A DNA stretch of 64,000 bases from Aeromicrobium sp. Root495 (GTDB lineage Bacteria; Actinomycetota; Actinomycetes; Propionibacteriales; Nocardioidaceae): positions 1,235,846 to 1,299,845 of the forward strand of contig NZ_LMFJ01000001.1 of the NCBI RefSeq assembly GCF_001426755.1, read 5' to 3'. This document shows, piece by piece, positions 41,328 through 50,350 of this stretch. Both the position numbers and the translations under genes were made by a program. The stretch's first letter is position 1, and every line of letters starts with the position of its first letter. The notes under the pieces were generated by a model that had not been told where the DNA came from, did not search any database, and saw only the letters and a program-made list of their open reading frames with translations.

Positions 41328-41795
41328 ATGCGCGAGGTCGAGGTCGTCGGCGTCCGTGTGGAGATGCCCACCAACCAGCCGCTCGTGCTGCTGCGCGAGC
41401 TGGAGGGCACGCGGTACCTGCCGATCTGGATCGGCGCCGTGGAGGCTTCGGCCATCGCGTTCGCCCAGCAGGGGACCCGCTCGCCGCGTCCGCTGACCCA
41501 CGAGCTCATGCACCAGGTCATCACCGAGCTGGGCGACGAGCTGTCCGAGATCCGCATCGTCGACGTCGACGAGGGAGTCTTCTTCGCCCTGCTCGTCTTC
41601 GACTCCGGCACGCAGGTGGACGCCCGACCCTCCGACGCCATCGCCCTGGCCCTGCGTGCCGGGGCTCGCATCGTGTGCTCCGAGGACGTCCTCGACGCCG
41701 CCGGGATCACCTCCACGCACCAGGAGGACGAGGAGATCGAGAAGTTCCGTGAGTTCCTCGACGAGGTCGAGCCCGAGGACTTCGAGGAACGATGA
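41328..41795 (+). CDS. BFN-domain protein (DUF151)
   Basis: 155 residues of the bifunctional-nuclease family: MREVEVVGVRVEMPTNQPLVLL (in part), YLPIWIGAVEASAIAFA, RPLTHELMHQVITELG and DARPSDAIALALRAGA. The C-terminus is strongly acidic (EDEEIEKFREFLDEVEPEDFEE). Nuclease activity was reported for a plant member; the bacterial role is unclear. It lies between two merR genes, as in mycobacteria (Rv1829). Confidence 0.88.
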   Translation: MREVEVVGVRVEMPTNQPLVLLRELEGTRYLPIWIGAVEASAIAFAQQGTRSPRPLTHELMHQVITELGDELSEIRIVDVDEGVFFALLVFDSGTQVDARPSDAIALALRAGARIVCSEDVLDAAGITSTHQEDEEIEKFREFLDEVEPEDFEER

Positions 41796-41826
41796 GGCCG
41801 TGCGTCCGTCGCCGCAGTCATCAACC

Positions 41827-41936
41827 CTTAAGAAATACTTGAGACTTTGACGCCTCGTTCGGCGCGTCGGTCGTTGACCCGGCAAAGTCTCACCTTTACC
41901 TTGAGACTGCTACCGAGATGGACACGGATGTAGTTT
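41827..41936 (+). promoter_or_regulatory. Repeated CTTRAG sites upstream of the second merR gene
   Basis: In the 187-nt gap: CTTAAG (41827-41832), CTTGAG (41838-41843) eleven bases later, and CTTGAG (41900-41905). TGAGACTTTG (41840-41849) also has a perfect inverted partner CAAAGTCTCA (41883-41892). CTTGAGACT is repeated directly (41838-41846, 41900-41908). TAGTTT (41931-41936) may be the -10 box. The set looks like a MerR-type operator region. Confidence 0.55.
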
Positions 41937-41982
41937 CGTGGCGGTAGTCTTCCCCTTGACCCGTCTGGAAGGCACATTCGAC

Positions 41983-42579
41983 ATGATCGAGCGACGCGAC
42001 GACGCCACTCCTGAGGCACAGCACGACGCCGACCAGGCGGCCGCACAGGCCAACGAGAAGGGGCTCCTCTTCGACGACGACCTGGCACCCCTCCCGCAGG
42101 ACACCGGTTTCCGTGGTCCCACCGCGTGCAGCGCGGCCGGCATCACGTACCGCCAGCTCGACTACTGGGCCCGCACCAAGCTCGTGGAGCCCACGGTGCG
42201 CTCAGCCACCGGTTCAGGCACGCAGCGGCTCTACTCCTTCCGCGACATCCTGCTCCTCAAGATCATCAAGCGTCTCCTCGACGCGGGCGTCTCGCTCCAG
42301 CAGATCCGCACCGCCGTGGAGCACCTGCGTGAGCGGGGCACCGACGACCTCACCCAGGTCACGCTCATGAGCGACGGCGCCTCGGTCTACGAGTGCCGTT
42401 CCGCCGACGAGGTCATCGATCTGCTCCAGGGCGGTCAGGGCGTCTTCGGCATCGCCATCGGCGGTGTCTGGAAGGAGATCGAGGGCACGCTCCACGATCT
42501 TCCCAGCGAGCGCACCGTCGAGGCACCTCTGGCCGACGACGAGCTGTCCGCTCGTCGTCGCGCTCGTCTCAGCAGCTAA
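41983..42579 (+). CDS. MerR-family regulator, Rv1830 (ResR/McdR) type
   Basis: 198 residues from ATG 41983. The winged helix reads GPTACSAAGITYRQLDYWAR, then VEPTVRSATGSGTQRLYSF and LQQIRTAVEHL; the C-terminal domain has VYECRSADEVIDLLQGGQG. Same place as mycobacterial Rv1830, linked to growth and division control. ATG 41983 is preceded by GGAAGG at about ten bases; an in-frame GTG at 41938 would add 15 residues and is less likely. It lies directly before the gcvP riboswitch. Confidence 0.85.
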   Translation: MIERRDDATPEAQHDADQAAAQANEKGLLFDDDLAPLPQDTGFRGPTACSAAGITYRQLDYWARTKLVEPTVRSATGSGTQRLYSFRDILLLKIIKRLLDAGVSLQQIRTAVEHLRERGTDDLTQVTLMSDGASVYECRSADEVIDLLQGGQGVFGIAIGGVWKEIEGTLHDLPSERTVEAPLADDELSARRRARLSS

Positions 42580-42583
42580 CTGA

Positions 42584-42589
42584 TAGGCT
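42584..42589 (+). promoter_or_regulatory. -10 box of the gcvP transcript
   Basis: TAGGCT, preceded by TGA (extended -10 like), five bases after the merR stop. It would start transcription just before the first stem of the glycine riboswitch. Confidence 0.55.
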
Positions 42590-42597
42590 GGGCCTCG

Positions 42598-42719
42598 CTG
42601 TCAACGCGCGTGGGAGAGTTCGCCCAGGCGGCGCCGAAGGGGCAATTCCTCCCCGGAACCTCTCAGGCACCAGGACCACGCGACGAGGCAATTCTGAAGC
42701 CGGTTCCTTGCGGTGACAG
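42598..42719 (+). promoter_or_regulatory. Glycine riboswitch (single aptamer)
   Basis: Core blocks of the glycine aptamer are present in order: TGGGAGAG (42611-42618), GCGCCGAAGGGGCAA (42631-42645), CCTCTCAGGCACCAGGACCA (about 42659-42678) and GAGGCAATTCTG (about 42685-42696). An outer helix CTGTCA (42598-42603) with TGACAG (42714-42719) encloses it and may be the remnant second-aptamer helix seen in singleton versions. AAGGGG (42720-42725) can then pair with CCCCTT (42745-42750), just before the ribosome binding site AGGAG (42754-42758). Glycine should raise gcvP expression. Confidence 0.93.
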
Positions 42720-42763
42720 AAGGGGAGGGCCGTCCTTGACGAGACCCCTTCCCAGGAGCGCCC

Positions 42764-45640
42764 GTGACCTCCAGCACCCCCTCCGGCCCTGATCTCTCCA
42801 CTCCGTCGTCCAGCGGCGCCGACCGGTTCGTGGACCGGCACATCGGTCCGCGTGCCTCTCACCAGGGCGAGATGCTGCAGCGCCTGGGTCACGAGTCGCT
42901 CGACTCGCTCATGGCCGCTGCCGTCCCCGAGGGGATCCGCTCCGCCGAGCTGCTGGGTCTGCCCGCCGCGCAGAGCGAGCAGGACGCCCTGAGCCGGCTG
43001 CGTGAGCTGTCCGAGCGCAACAACCCGGGCATCGCGATGATCGGCCTGGGGTACCACCCCACCATCACGCCGCCGGTGATCCGGCGCAACGTGCTCGAGG
43101 ACCCGTCCTGGTACACGGCCTACACGCCCTACCAGCCCGAGATCTCGCAGGGACGCCTCGAGGCGCTCCTCAACTTCCAGACGATGGTGTCGGACCTCAC
43201 CGGTCTGCCCACGTCCAACTCCTCGCTGCTCGACGAGGGGACCGCGGCGGCCGAGGCCCTCACGCTCATCCGTCGCGCCACCAAGGGCAAGGACGAGCTG
43301 CCCATCGTGCTCGACACCCGTCTGCTGCCCCAGACGCTGGCGGTCGTCCGCACCCGCGCCGAGGCACTGGGCATCGACCTGCTCCACCTCGACCTGGGCC
43401 AGGACCCGGTCCCGGCAGGGGTGGCCGGCTCGATCATCGCCTACCCGGCTGCTGACGGCGCCCTCACCGACCCGCGTGAGGCCATCACGGCCTCACAGGC
43501 CGACGGTGGCCTCGCCGTCGTCGTGGCGGACCTCCTGGCCCTCGTGCTGGTGGCCTCCCCGGGCTCGCTCGGCGCCGACGTCGTGGTGGGCTCCTCCCAG
43601 CGCTTCGGCGTGCCGATGTTCTACGGCGGGCCGCACGCCGGCTTCATGGCGGTCCGTGCGGGCCTCGAGCGGCACCTGCCCGGTCGGCTGGTCGGCGTGT
43701 CCGTCGACGCCGCGGGTCGTCCGGCGTACCGCCTCGCGCTCCAGACGCGGGAGCAGCACATCCGCCGCGAGAAGGCGACGTCGAACATCTGCACCGCCCA
43801 GGTGCTCCTGGCCGTCACCGCCTCCATGTACGCCGTCTACCACGGCGCCGAGGGACTGCAGCGCATCGCGCACCACACCCACGCCCAAGCCGTCCAGCTG
43901 GCCGCGGGCCTGAGGGCCGGGGGAGTGGAGCTCACCTCCGACACGTTCTTCGACACCGTCGTGGCGGCCGTGCCCGGTCGGGCCGCCGGCATCGTCAAGG
44001 CGGCTCGCGCCGACGGGATCCACCTGCTGCTCGTCGACGAGGACCACGTGGGCGTCAGCACCTCCGAGTCCACGACGGGCGAGCACGTCGCGCGCGTCCT
44101 GGCGGCCTTCGGTCTCGAGGGTGCCGCCTTCGGCGCCGCCGAGCCCGCGCTGCCCGCCGGCCTGCTGCGCACCGACGCCATCCTCACCCACCCGGTCTTC
44201 ACCGAACACCGCAGCGAGACACAGATGCTGCGCTACCTCAAGAAGCTCAGCGACCGCGACTACGCGCTCGACCGCGGCATGATCCCGCTGGGCTCGTGCA
44301 CCATGAAGCTCAACGCCACGGCCGAGATGGAGCCCATCAGCTGGCCAGGCTTCGCCGACCTCCACCCGTTCGTCCCGGCCGAGGACGCGTCCGGCTTCAT
44401 CGAGCTCATCGAGGAGCTCGAGTCCTGGCTCGCCACGGTCACGGGCTACGCCGCAGTCTCCGTGCAGCCCAACGCGGGCTCGCAGGGCGAGCTGGCCGGT
44501 CTGCTCGCCATCCGGGCCTACCACCGCAGCAACGACGACGCCCAGCGCGAGGTGTGCCTCATCCCCAGCTCGGCCCACGGCACCAACGCCGCCTCAGCCG
44601 TGATGGCAGGCATGCGCGTCGTGGTGGTCAAGGCCACCGACCGCGGCGAGGTGGATCTCGACGACCTGCGCGCCAAGTGCGAGCAGCACTCCGACGACCT
44701 CGCGGCCATCATGGTCACGTACCCGTCCACGCACGGCGTCTACGAGCACGGCATCACCGAGCTGTGCGACGTCGTGCACCAGCACGGTGGCCAGGTCTAC
44801 GTCGACGGCGCCAACCTCAACGCGCTGCTCGGTCACGCCAAGCCGGGCCAGTTCGGCGGCGACGTCTCGCACCTCAACCTGCACAAGACGTTCTGCATCC
44901 CGCACGGCGGTGGCGGCCCCGGCGTCGGCCCCGTGGGCGTGGCAGCTCATCTCGCCCCGTTCCTCCCCAGCCACCCGCTGCATCCCGTGGAGGCCAAGCG
45001 CGAAGGTATCGGCGCCATCAGCGCTGCGCCCTACGGGTCGGCCGGCATCCTGCCCATCCCGTACGCGTACGTGCTCATGATGGGCGCCGAGGGCCTCGCG
45101 GAGGCCACGTCGGTGGCGGTGCTGTCGGCCAACTACGTGGCCGACCGGCTCAACGACGCGTTCCCGGTGCTGTACGCCGGCGAGAACGGTCTCGTGGCGC
45201 ACGAGTGCATCCTCGACGTCCGGCCCCTGGCCAAGTCCTCGGGCATCAGCGTCGACGACGTGGCCAAGCGTCTCGTCGACTACGGCTTCCACGCACCCAC
45301 GATGAGCTTCCCCGTGGCGGGCACGCTCATGGTCGAGCCCACGGAGTCCGAGGACCTCGCCGAGCTCGACCGGTTCTGCGAGGCCATGCTGGCCATCCGT
45401 GCCGAGATCGACGCCGTGGCAGCCGGAGAGCTCTCCGCCGAGGACAACCCCCTCGTCAACGCACCGCACACGGCGCGTGAGCTCCTGGACTGGAAGCACT
45501 CCTACAGCATCGCTGCCGGCGTGTTCCCGAGCGGCTCCACGCAGGACAAGTACTGGCCGCCCGTGGCCCGCATCGACCAGGCGTACGGCGACCGCAACCT
45601 CACGTGCGCCTGCCCGCCCCTCGAGGCCTTCGCCGAGTAG
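42764..45640 (+). CDS. gcvP: Glycine dehydrogenase (decarboxylating), P protein
   Basis: PLP enzyme that decarboxylates glycine and loads the H-protein lipoyl arm. At 958 residues it is the fused two-half form. FVDRHIGPR near the start, [20 protein letters not shown] in part, and the PLP lysine K708 in [18 protein letters not shown] are all present; the halves meet near residue 480. GTG 42764 follows AGGAG. Expression is controlled by the glycine riboswitch, an arrangement that matches its catabolic and one-carbon role. Confidence 0.95.
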   Translation: MTSSTPSGPDLSTPSSSGADRFVDRHIGPRASHQGEMLQRLGHESLDSLMAAAVPEGIRSAELLGLPAAQSEQDALSRLRELSERNNPGIAMIGLGYHPTITPPVIRRNVLEDPSWYTAYTPYQPEISQGRLEALLNFQTMVSDLTGLPTSNSSLLDEGTAAAEALTLIRRATKGKDELPIVLDTRLLPQTLAVVRTRAEALGIDLLHLDLGQDPVPAGVAGSIIAYPAADGALTDPREAITASQADGGLAVVVADLLALVLVASPGSLGADVVVGSSQRFGVPMFYGGPHAGFMAVRAGLERHLPGRLVGVSVDAAGRPAYRLALQTREQHIRREKATSNICTAQVLLAVTASMYAVYHGAEGLQRIAHHTHAQAVQLAAGLRAGGVELTSDTFFDTVVAAVPGRAAGIVKAARADGIHLLLVDEDHVGVSTSESTTGEHVARVLAAFGLEGAAFGAAEPALPAGLLRTDAILTHPVFTEHRSETQMLRYLKKLSDRDYALDRGMIPLGSCTMKLNATAEMEPISWPGFADLHPFVPAEDASGFIELIEELESWLATVTGYAAVSVQPNAGSQGELAGLLAIRAYHRSNDDAQREVCLIPSSAHGTNAASAVMAGMRVVVVKATDRGEVDLDDLRAKCEQHSDDLAAIMVTYPSTHGVYEHGITELCDVVHQHGGQVYVDGANLNALLGHAKPGQFGGDVSHLNLHKTFCIPHGGGGPGVGPVGVAAHLAPFLPSHPLHPVEAKREGIGAISAAPYGSAGILPIPYAYVLMMGAEGLAEATSVAVLSANYVADRLNDAFPVLYAGENGLVAHECILDVRPLAKSSGISVDDVAKRLVDYGFHAPTMSFPVAGTLMVEPTESEDLAELDRFCEAMLAIRAEIDAVAAGELSAEDNPLVNAPHTARELLDWKHSYSIAAGVFPSGSTQDKYWPPVARIDQAYGDRNLTCACPPLEAFAE

Positions 45641-45641
45641 C

Positions 45642-46400
45642 TCAGCGGGCCGTGTCGGCCCACCAGGTGAGGACTCGGTCCACGACCGCCTGGGGGCGCT
45701 TGACCCACTGGACGTGGTCGGTGGATCCGCCGTCCGGGGCCTGGTCCCGGGTGTACGTCCACCGGGTGACGTGCGTGGTGTCGAGCGCGAGGTCGACGAA
45801 GGCGTCGGTGGCGGCGGAGACGGCGTAGGCGTCGGCCTGCAGCTTCACGACGAGGCTCGGTGTCTCGACCTTGCGGTCCACCCGGACCGGCGGACGGCCC
45901 GTGCGGACCCAGCGAGCCCACTCCCGCATGAGGGTGCGGGCGCCGGGGGCGCCGAACGCGGGCTTGGGCAGGTATCCGAACGCCCGGGTGGCCAGGGGCA
46001 CGATGCCGCCCATGGCGAGGACGGGGAGTCCGCCGTACGGATAGGTCCGGAAGTGCGGCGTGGAGACACCCACGAGGACGAGTCCGTCGACCGGCTCGTT
46101 GAGCAGGTCGTGGAAGGTGCTGACCTGGCCTCCGAGGCTGTGCCCGAGCAGCAGGACGGGCCGGTCCGGCTCCTCGGCCCGCGCCTTGACGACGGCGTCG
46201 GCGACGTCCTGGATCTCGTCGGCGTAGCTCCAGTCGTGCGCACGCGAGGCCACGGGCGAGGCGTCGTCGAACCCGCGACGCGGAACGACGGCAGCCTCCC
46301 AGCCGACCGACTCGAACGCCTCGAGGAGGGGTCGGTAGTACCAGGACGGGACGGCCATGGCCGGGCTGACGAGCACCACGGGAGAGGTCATGAGGACCAT
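45642..46400 (-). CDS. Alpha/beta-hydrolase
   Basis: 252 residues. The nucleophile elbow GHSLGG is in PVLLLGHSLGGQVSTFH, with an oxyanion region near VVLVSPAMAVPSWYYRPLL and a late DHVQW segment that could give the catalytic histidine. Looks like a serine hydrolase (esterase or lipase type) without a signal peptide; substrate unknown. Two starts are possible: ATG 46400 or ATG 46391 (MTSPVVLV). It ends one base after the gcvP stop on the opposite strand. Confidence 0.8.
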   Translation of the reverse strand: MVLMTSPVVLVSPAMAVPSWYYRPLLEAFESVGWEAAVVPRRGFDDASPVASRAHDWSYADEIQDVADAVVKARAEEPDRPVLLLGHSLGGQVSTFHDLLNEPVDGLVLVGVSTPHFRTYPYGGLPVLAMGGIVPLATRAFGYLPKPAFGAPGARTLMREWARWVRTGRPPVRVDRKVETPSLVVKLQADAYAVSAATDAFVDLALDTTHVTRWTYTRDQAPDGGSTDHVQWVKRPQAVVDRVLTWWADTAR

Positions 46401-46453
46401 TCTCCTGGTATGTCCGTGGGTTCGTGCAGCCGGATGTCGCTACGATCTCGTCC

Positions 46454-47080
46454 ATGTCGGGGATCGGGGCGCGGCTCGTGGCGTTGCTGGCGCGGGTCTC
46501 GTTCAAGCAGCTCCTCCTCGTCGCCGTCGCAGCCGTGATCCTGGCCTCCGGCCTGTTCGGTGGCCTGGAGCGCGCGGAGACCACTGAGATCGAGGCGCTC
46601 AAGGTCGGACGCGCCGTCGACACGGGCCCTTTCGACCTGACCGTCGAGCGGGGTCGTCACACGACTGAGATCGAGTCGTCCGCCTTCCCCTCCGCGCCGC
46701 CCGCGCGCTCGGTCGTGGTGGTGGCCACCGTGCGCAACCGGAGTGATCGCTCGGTGTCGGCCGCGACGCTGCGGGACTCCGTCCGACTGAGCGGCGTCGC
46801 GGGGCTGCTCGACGACGGCCGGCGCGCCAAGAAGGGTGCCGACGTGCGCCCGCAGGTCCTCCTCCCAGCGGACGGCTCCGCCCTCAGCACGGTCGTCCCC
46901 GGAGTCACGTACGAGGTGGCCTTCGTCTGGGACCAGGCGGTCGACTCCGAGCCACCTTCCTCGGTCGGCGTCGAGATCCGCAGCCACACCCGGCGAAAGA
47001 GCACGATCGACGGGCAGCAGGGCTGGTTCGACCCCACGGCCGTCCGCCGCGGTTCCGTGGCGGTGGAGGAGGTCTCGTGA
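46454..47080 (+). CDS. Exported protein of unknown function (1 of 3)
   Basis: 208 residues, not recognised. One N-terminal membrane helix (about 18-36, KQLLLVAVAAVILASGLFGG) and then an outside domain that looks all-beta: FDLTVERGRHTTEI, SVVVVATVRNRSDRSV, VTYEVAFVWDQ. No catalytic motif seen; the pattern is that of an immunoglobulin-like or DUF4352-type sandwich. TACGAT (46441-46446) seven bases before the ATG fixes the start and indicates a leaderless transcript. GTGA overlap with the next gene. Confidence 0.7.
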   Translation: MSGIGARLVALLARVSFKQLLLVAVAAVILASGLFGGLERAETTEIEALKVGRAVDTGPFDLTVERGRHTTEIESSAFPSAPPARSVVVVATVRNRSDRSVSAATLRDSVRLSGVAGLLDDGRRAKKGADVRPQVLLPADGSALSTVVPGVTYEVAFVWDQAVDSEPPSSVGVEIRSHTRRKSTIDGQQGWFDPTAVRRGSVAVEEVS

Positions 47081-47721
47081 GCCGTCACGCTGCCGGGCGG
47101 CCGGCTTCACGCCTGTCTCGCCCCCACGTCCCTCGGCCCAGCCCGGCCCAGCTCGGGGTCGGCGCCCTCGTCGTGGCCGCGTTGGCCCTGGGCCAGCTGC
47201 TGAACCAGGTGCTTCCGGGCAACGAGGTCACCACCCGCCCGTTCCTCGTGCACTCCGGACTCGATGACAAGGCCGAGCTGCGCAGCGGGACCGTGCAGGT
47301 CACCGCGGTGCGCGGCTCACGCGCCAAGGAGCGGCTCGCCTCCGACCCGCTCGTCACCTCGGGCCTCTTCGTCCGGATCGACTTCACCTACGTCCCGCAC
47401 GGGAAGCCGTCCGGCCTGTCCTACGCCGAGCTCCACGACGGCAGCGGCCGGGTCACGGAGGCGGGGCCCTTCGGCGACCGCACGACGATCTCGTGCCCCG
47501 CCACCCAGACCGACATCCGTCAGCTCTGCACGGCCACGTTCGAGGCCGACCCCTTGACGCTGCCGGGGTCGTCGGTGCGCATCGCGGTGAGCCCCAACGA
47601 CCAACGGTTCGACTCGATGCTCGTCGCCGACCTCGAGATCTCGCGCTCCGACGTCACGCAGTGGCGAGCCAGCTCGCTGGCTCTCCCGGCCGGCGTCGCC
47701 GTGGTGGAGGGGCTCTCATGA
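47077..47721 (+). CDS. Exported protein of unknown function (2 of 3)
   Basis: 214 residues. A basic, proline-rich N-terminus of about 25 residues, one membrane helix (about 27-45) and an outside beta-type domain with GTVQVTAVRGSRA, FVRIDFTYVPHG and a cysteine pair (ISCPATQTDIRQLCTA) that could form a disulfide. Same layout as its neighbours. GTG 47077 overlaps the previous stop, and the 3' end overlaps the next ATG, so all three are translated together. Confidence 0.7.
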   Translation: MSRHAAGRPASRLSRPHVPRPSPAQLGVGALVVAALALGQLLNQVLPGNEVTTRPFLVHSGLDDKAELRSGTVQVTAVRGSRAKERLASDPLVTSGLFVRIDFTYVPHGKPSGLSYAELHDGSGRVTEAGPFGDRTTISCPATQTDIRQLCTATFEADPLTLPGSSVRIAVSPNDQRFDSMLVADLEISRSDVTQWRASSLALPAGVAVVEGLS

Positions 47722-48374
47722 GACGTCCCGGACGCACCACCATCGTGTCCTTGGCGGCGCTTCCGCTCCTCCTGGTGCTCGCGTTCGCCGCCTCCAGCGC
47801 ACGCCTGCACGACTACTGGTGGTCCCAGGGGTTCCGTGACGGCACCACCGCCGCGGGGTCGTCGGCGGCGTTCTCCGACCGCTACGACGACGGGTTCGTG
47901 ACGTACCCGATCCGCGGGAAGCTCCGTCTGGACGGGGTGACGCGGGTGGCCGGCTCGGGTGACGCCGACCTCGGGGAGGGAGGCCTGACGCTGCCGACCT
48001 CGTCGGTGCTGTGGAAGGTGGCGCTCCACGTCGAGGCCGACCCCGACGTGGTGCTCACGGGCTGCTCGCTCGCACTCGTGGACCGCGACGGACGACGCTA
48101 CGACCTGGAGACCTCGGACTTCGAGGGACCCGACCGGGGTGCCGGCTCGTGCGTCCCGCCGGACGCCCCGGGGCCGAGCTTCTTCCCCGGTCAGAAGAAG
48201 CCCACGTCCGGCGACGGCGAGAACCCCCGGCCCCCCGCCTACGACGTCGAGCTCTACGTGGTCACGCCGGACGACGCGGCACCGGAGACCGTTCGGGTGT
48301 GGTGGTTCCTGCCACGCTACGTCGAGCTGCCGATCGACGCGTCCGACGTGGGGTCGACCTCGCCCTCGGCCTGA
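47718..48374 (+). CDS. Exported protein of unknown function (3 of 3)
   Basis: 218 residues. N-terminal helix (about 9-26), then HDYWWSQGFRDG and an outside domain with WKVALHVEADPDVVLTGC, a possible disulfide partner in GAGSCVPP, a proline/glycine-rich stretch and RVWWFLPRYVELPI. No recognised motif. ATGA overlap with gene 2. The last 58 bases overlap the convergent polytopic membrane gene, a long overlap for this window. Confidence 0.7.
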   Translation: MRRPGRTTIVSLAALPLLLVLAFAASSARLHDYWWSQGFRDGTTAAGSSAAFSDRYDDGFVTYPIRGKLRLDGVTRVAGSGDADLGEGGLTLPTSSVLWKVALHVEADPDVVLTGCSLALVDRDGRRYDLETSDFEGPDRGAGSCVPPDAPGPSFFPGQKKPTSGDGENPRPPAYDVELYVVTPDDAAPETVRVWWFLPRYVELPIDASDVGSTSPSA

Positions 48375-49624
48375 GCATCGGCGCGCTCCTGCGCGTGCAT
48401 GACGACGCGGTCCACGGCGGCAGCCAGGAGCCCCACGAGCAGGATGTTGTAGGTGGCGCTCACCAGGACGTCCTGCCAGGGGGCGAAGGCCAGCCCGGTG
48501 GACTGCTCCTGGGGGCCGACGAGGAGACGCCAGAGCTCGCCCACCGCCAGGCCGCCCTGGCGGGCGAGCACGAAGACGACGCAGAACAGCAGCATCGGCA
48601 GCAGGCCGCCGATCGCCAGGAGCCTCACGCCGTCGGCGAGACCGCGGAAGCGCGAGCCGACGTCGGAGGTGAGCTCGGCGCCCCAGCCCCGGACCCGCGG
48701 GGGGACGCGCGCCACGACCGGTTCCCAGGGGCGGCGACGCTTCTCCCGGGCCGGCGTGCTCAGCGTGTGCCCGAGCGCCACGGCGCCGACCGTGAGCCAC
48801 GCGATCGGGATGAGCAGGATGTCGTCCGAGCTGTCGATGAGCGAGCCGACCTGACGCATCGCCGAGGCGAGGGGCTGTCCGACCGGCCCGAGGACGTCGA
48901 CCAGGTCGGACCACCGGGCCTGGACGCCGTGCGTGAAGCGGCGGTCGAGGAACCACTGCCAGACGCGGTCCTGGTACCGGGTGAACTGCGTGGCCAGCGC
49001 GAGCAGCCAGAGCACCTCGATGTAGGCCGCGCCGGCTCCGAACGCCAGGTGCCGGGACGGGAGGTCGAACCGTGACAGGAGCCACCGGAGGACGAAGGCG
49101 ATCACGACCAGGGCGACGAGCCACGTCCCGGTGGCGATCGCCGTGCGGTCGAAGTTGGCGGTCTCGTCGTAGAAGGATCCTGCGTTGCCGAAGATCTCGT
49201 CGAAAGTCGCCGCGTTGACGTACACCTGGACGTCCTGACGCAGGTATCCCTGAGCCGCGTACACCGTCAAGAACGGGATGAGCGTGGAGGCGAGGAGCTG
49301 CAGGCGCGCGGCGGCCCGGGTCTGCCCGGCGTCCTCACCCTCGCGCTGCACCACGCCGAACCCGGCGTGGGGCAGCGATGCGGCCACCACCCGCAGCATG
49401 AGCACGAAGGCCACCAGGGTGGACAACGGCGCGAAGGGGAGCATGAACCCGGCCAGCGTGGAGTGGTTCTCGCTCACCGTGACGGCGCCCCAGAGCACGC
49501 CGTTGCGCCCCGCCGAGCCGAGGAGGAAGAGGGCCAGCAGCACCGGCAGGTGCGCGAGCGCAAGCCTCAGCCCCGTGAGGACCACGCTGAGCGCATCGCC
49601 CAGAGCACCCCGCACCGTCCCCAT
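48317..49624 (-). CDS. Polytopic membrane protein of unknown function
   Basis: 435 residues with about ten hydrophobic segments, among them LRLALAHLPVLLALFLLG, LSTLVAFVLMLRVVAASL, TWLVALVVIAFVLRWLL and LLAIGGLLPMLLFCVVFVLA. A charged loop of about 40 residues (TPAREKRRRPWEP) separates the last helices. No transporter motif recognised. ATG 49624 lies eight bases after TACACT (49638-49633 on this strand). Convergent with the three exported proteins; a joint role is speculation. Confidence 0.7.
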   Translation of the reverse strand: MGTVRGALGDALSVVLTGLRLALAHLPVLLALFLLGSAGRNGVLWGAVTVSENHSTLAGFMLPFAPLSTLVAFVLMLRVVAASLPHAGFGVVQREGEDAGQTRAAARLQLLASTLIPFLTVYAAQGYLRQDVQVYVNAATFDEIFGNAGSFYDETANFDRTAIATGTWLVALVVIAFVLRWLLSRFDLPSRHLAFGAGAAYIEVLWLLALATQFTRYQDRVWQWFLDRRFTHGVQARWSDLVDVLGPVGQPLASAMRQVGSLIDSSDDILLIPIAWLTVGAVALGHTLSTPAREKRRRPWEPVVARVPPRVRGWGAELTSDVGSRFRGLADGVRLLAIGGLLPMLLFCVVFVLARQGGLAVGELWRLLVGPQEQSTGLAFAPWQDVLVSATYNILLVGLLAAAVDRVVMHAQERADAQAEGEVDPTSDASIGSST

Positions 49625-49642
49625 GGGGGACGAGTGTAGGGG

Positions 49643-50350
49643 TCAGGTGGCCAGGTCGGTGACGGCGACGGGCTCGCCGGTCGGCTCCTTGGAGCCGCCC
49701 TGGGGCTCGACGGTCACCGCGACGGCCACGGCGTCGCCGAGCTTGGGGACGTAGACCATGCCGTCCTTCGTCCCGAGCAGCCCGGCGTCCTTGGGGATCC
49801 CGTGATGCATCGTCCAAAGCTGGTAGACCTTGTCGCCGGGCAGCTCCTTGAGGGAGGAGCCCGACACGACGGCCGCACTGTGGCTCTTGGACGAGATGAC
49901 CCGCAGGGTCCCGCCCGTGGACACGTTGCCCGAGGTGGTGGTGGCGTCGGCCGCACTGATGATCGCGGTGACGCGCTCCTGGTCGGCCCGCATGTCGCTG
50001 ACGTTGTCGTGCTCGATGACGGCGAACCCACCGCCGACCATGGCGGCCACCACGGCGGCGGCCGCGACGAGCTGCGGCAGGGAGCGACGCAGACGTCGGC
50101 GCGAGTCGAGGGAGACGACGGGACGCTGCTGCGTCGTGGTGCTCACGGCGGCCAGGACGGAGGCGCGCAGCGCGGGGGGCGGGGTGGCGGACTCCGCCTC
50201 GCCGACGCGGCTCAACGTCTCGACGAGACCGGGCAGCTCGGCCTGGCACGTCTCGCACTGGTCGAGGTGCGCCTCGAAGGTCGCTCGCTCGTCGGCGTCG
50301 AGCGCGTCGAGCGCGTAAGGGGCCAGAAGGCCGTGCAGGTCGTTGCTCAT
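49643..50350 (-). CDS. rskA: Anti-sigma-K factor
   Basis: 235 residues. The zinc-binding anti-sigma domain has H28, C32 and C35 (EAHLDQCETC), one membrane helix (about 93-110), and an extracytoplasmic RskA domain with VYQLWTMHHGIPKDAG and TVEPQGGSKEPTG. It should hold SigK at the membrane until proteolysis frees it. ATGA overlap with sigK, giving matched synthesis. Confidence 0.92.
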   Translation of the reverse strand: MSNDLHGLLAPYALDALDADERATFEAHLDQCETCQAELPGLVETLSRVGEAESATPPPALRASVLAAVSTTTQQRPVVSLDSRRRLRRSLPQLVAAAAVVAAMVGGGFAVIEHDNVSDMRADQERVTAIISAADATTTSGNVSTGGTLRVISSKSHSAAVVSGSSLKELPGDKVYQLWTMHHGIPKDAGLLGTKDGMVYVPKLGDAVAVAVTVEPQGGSKEPTGEPVAVTDLAT

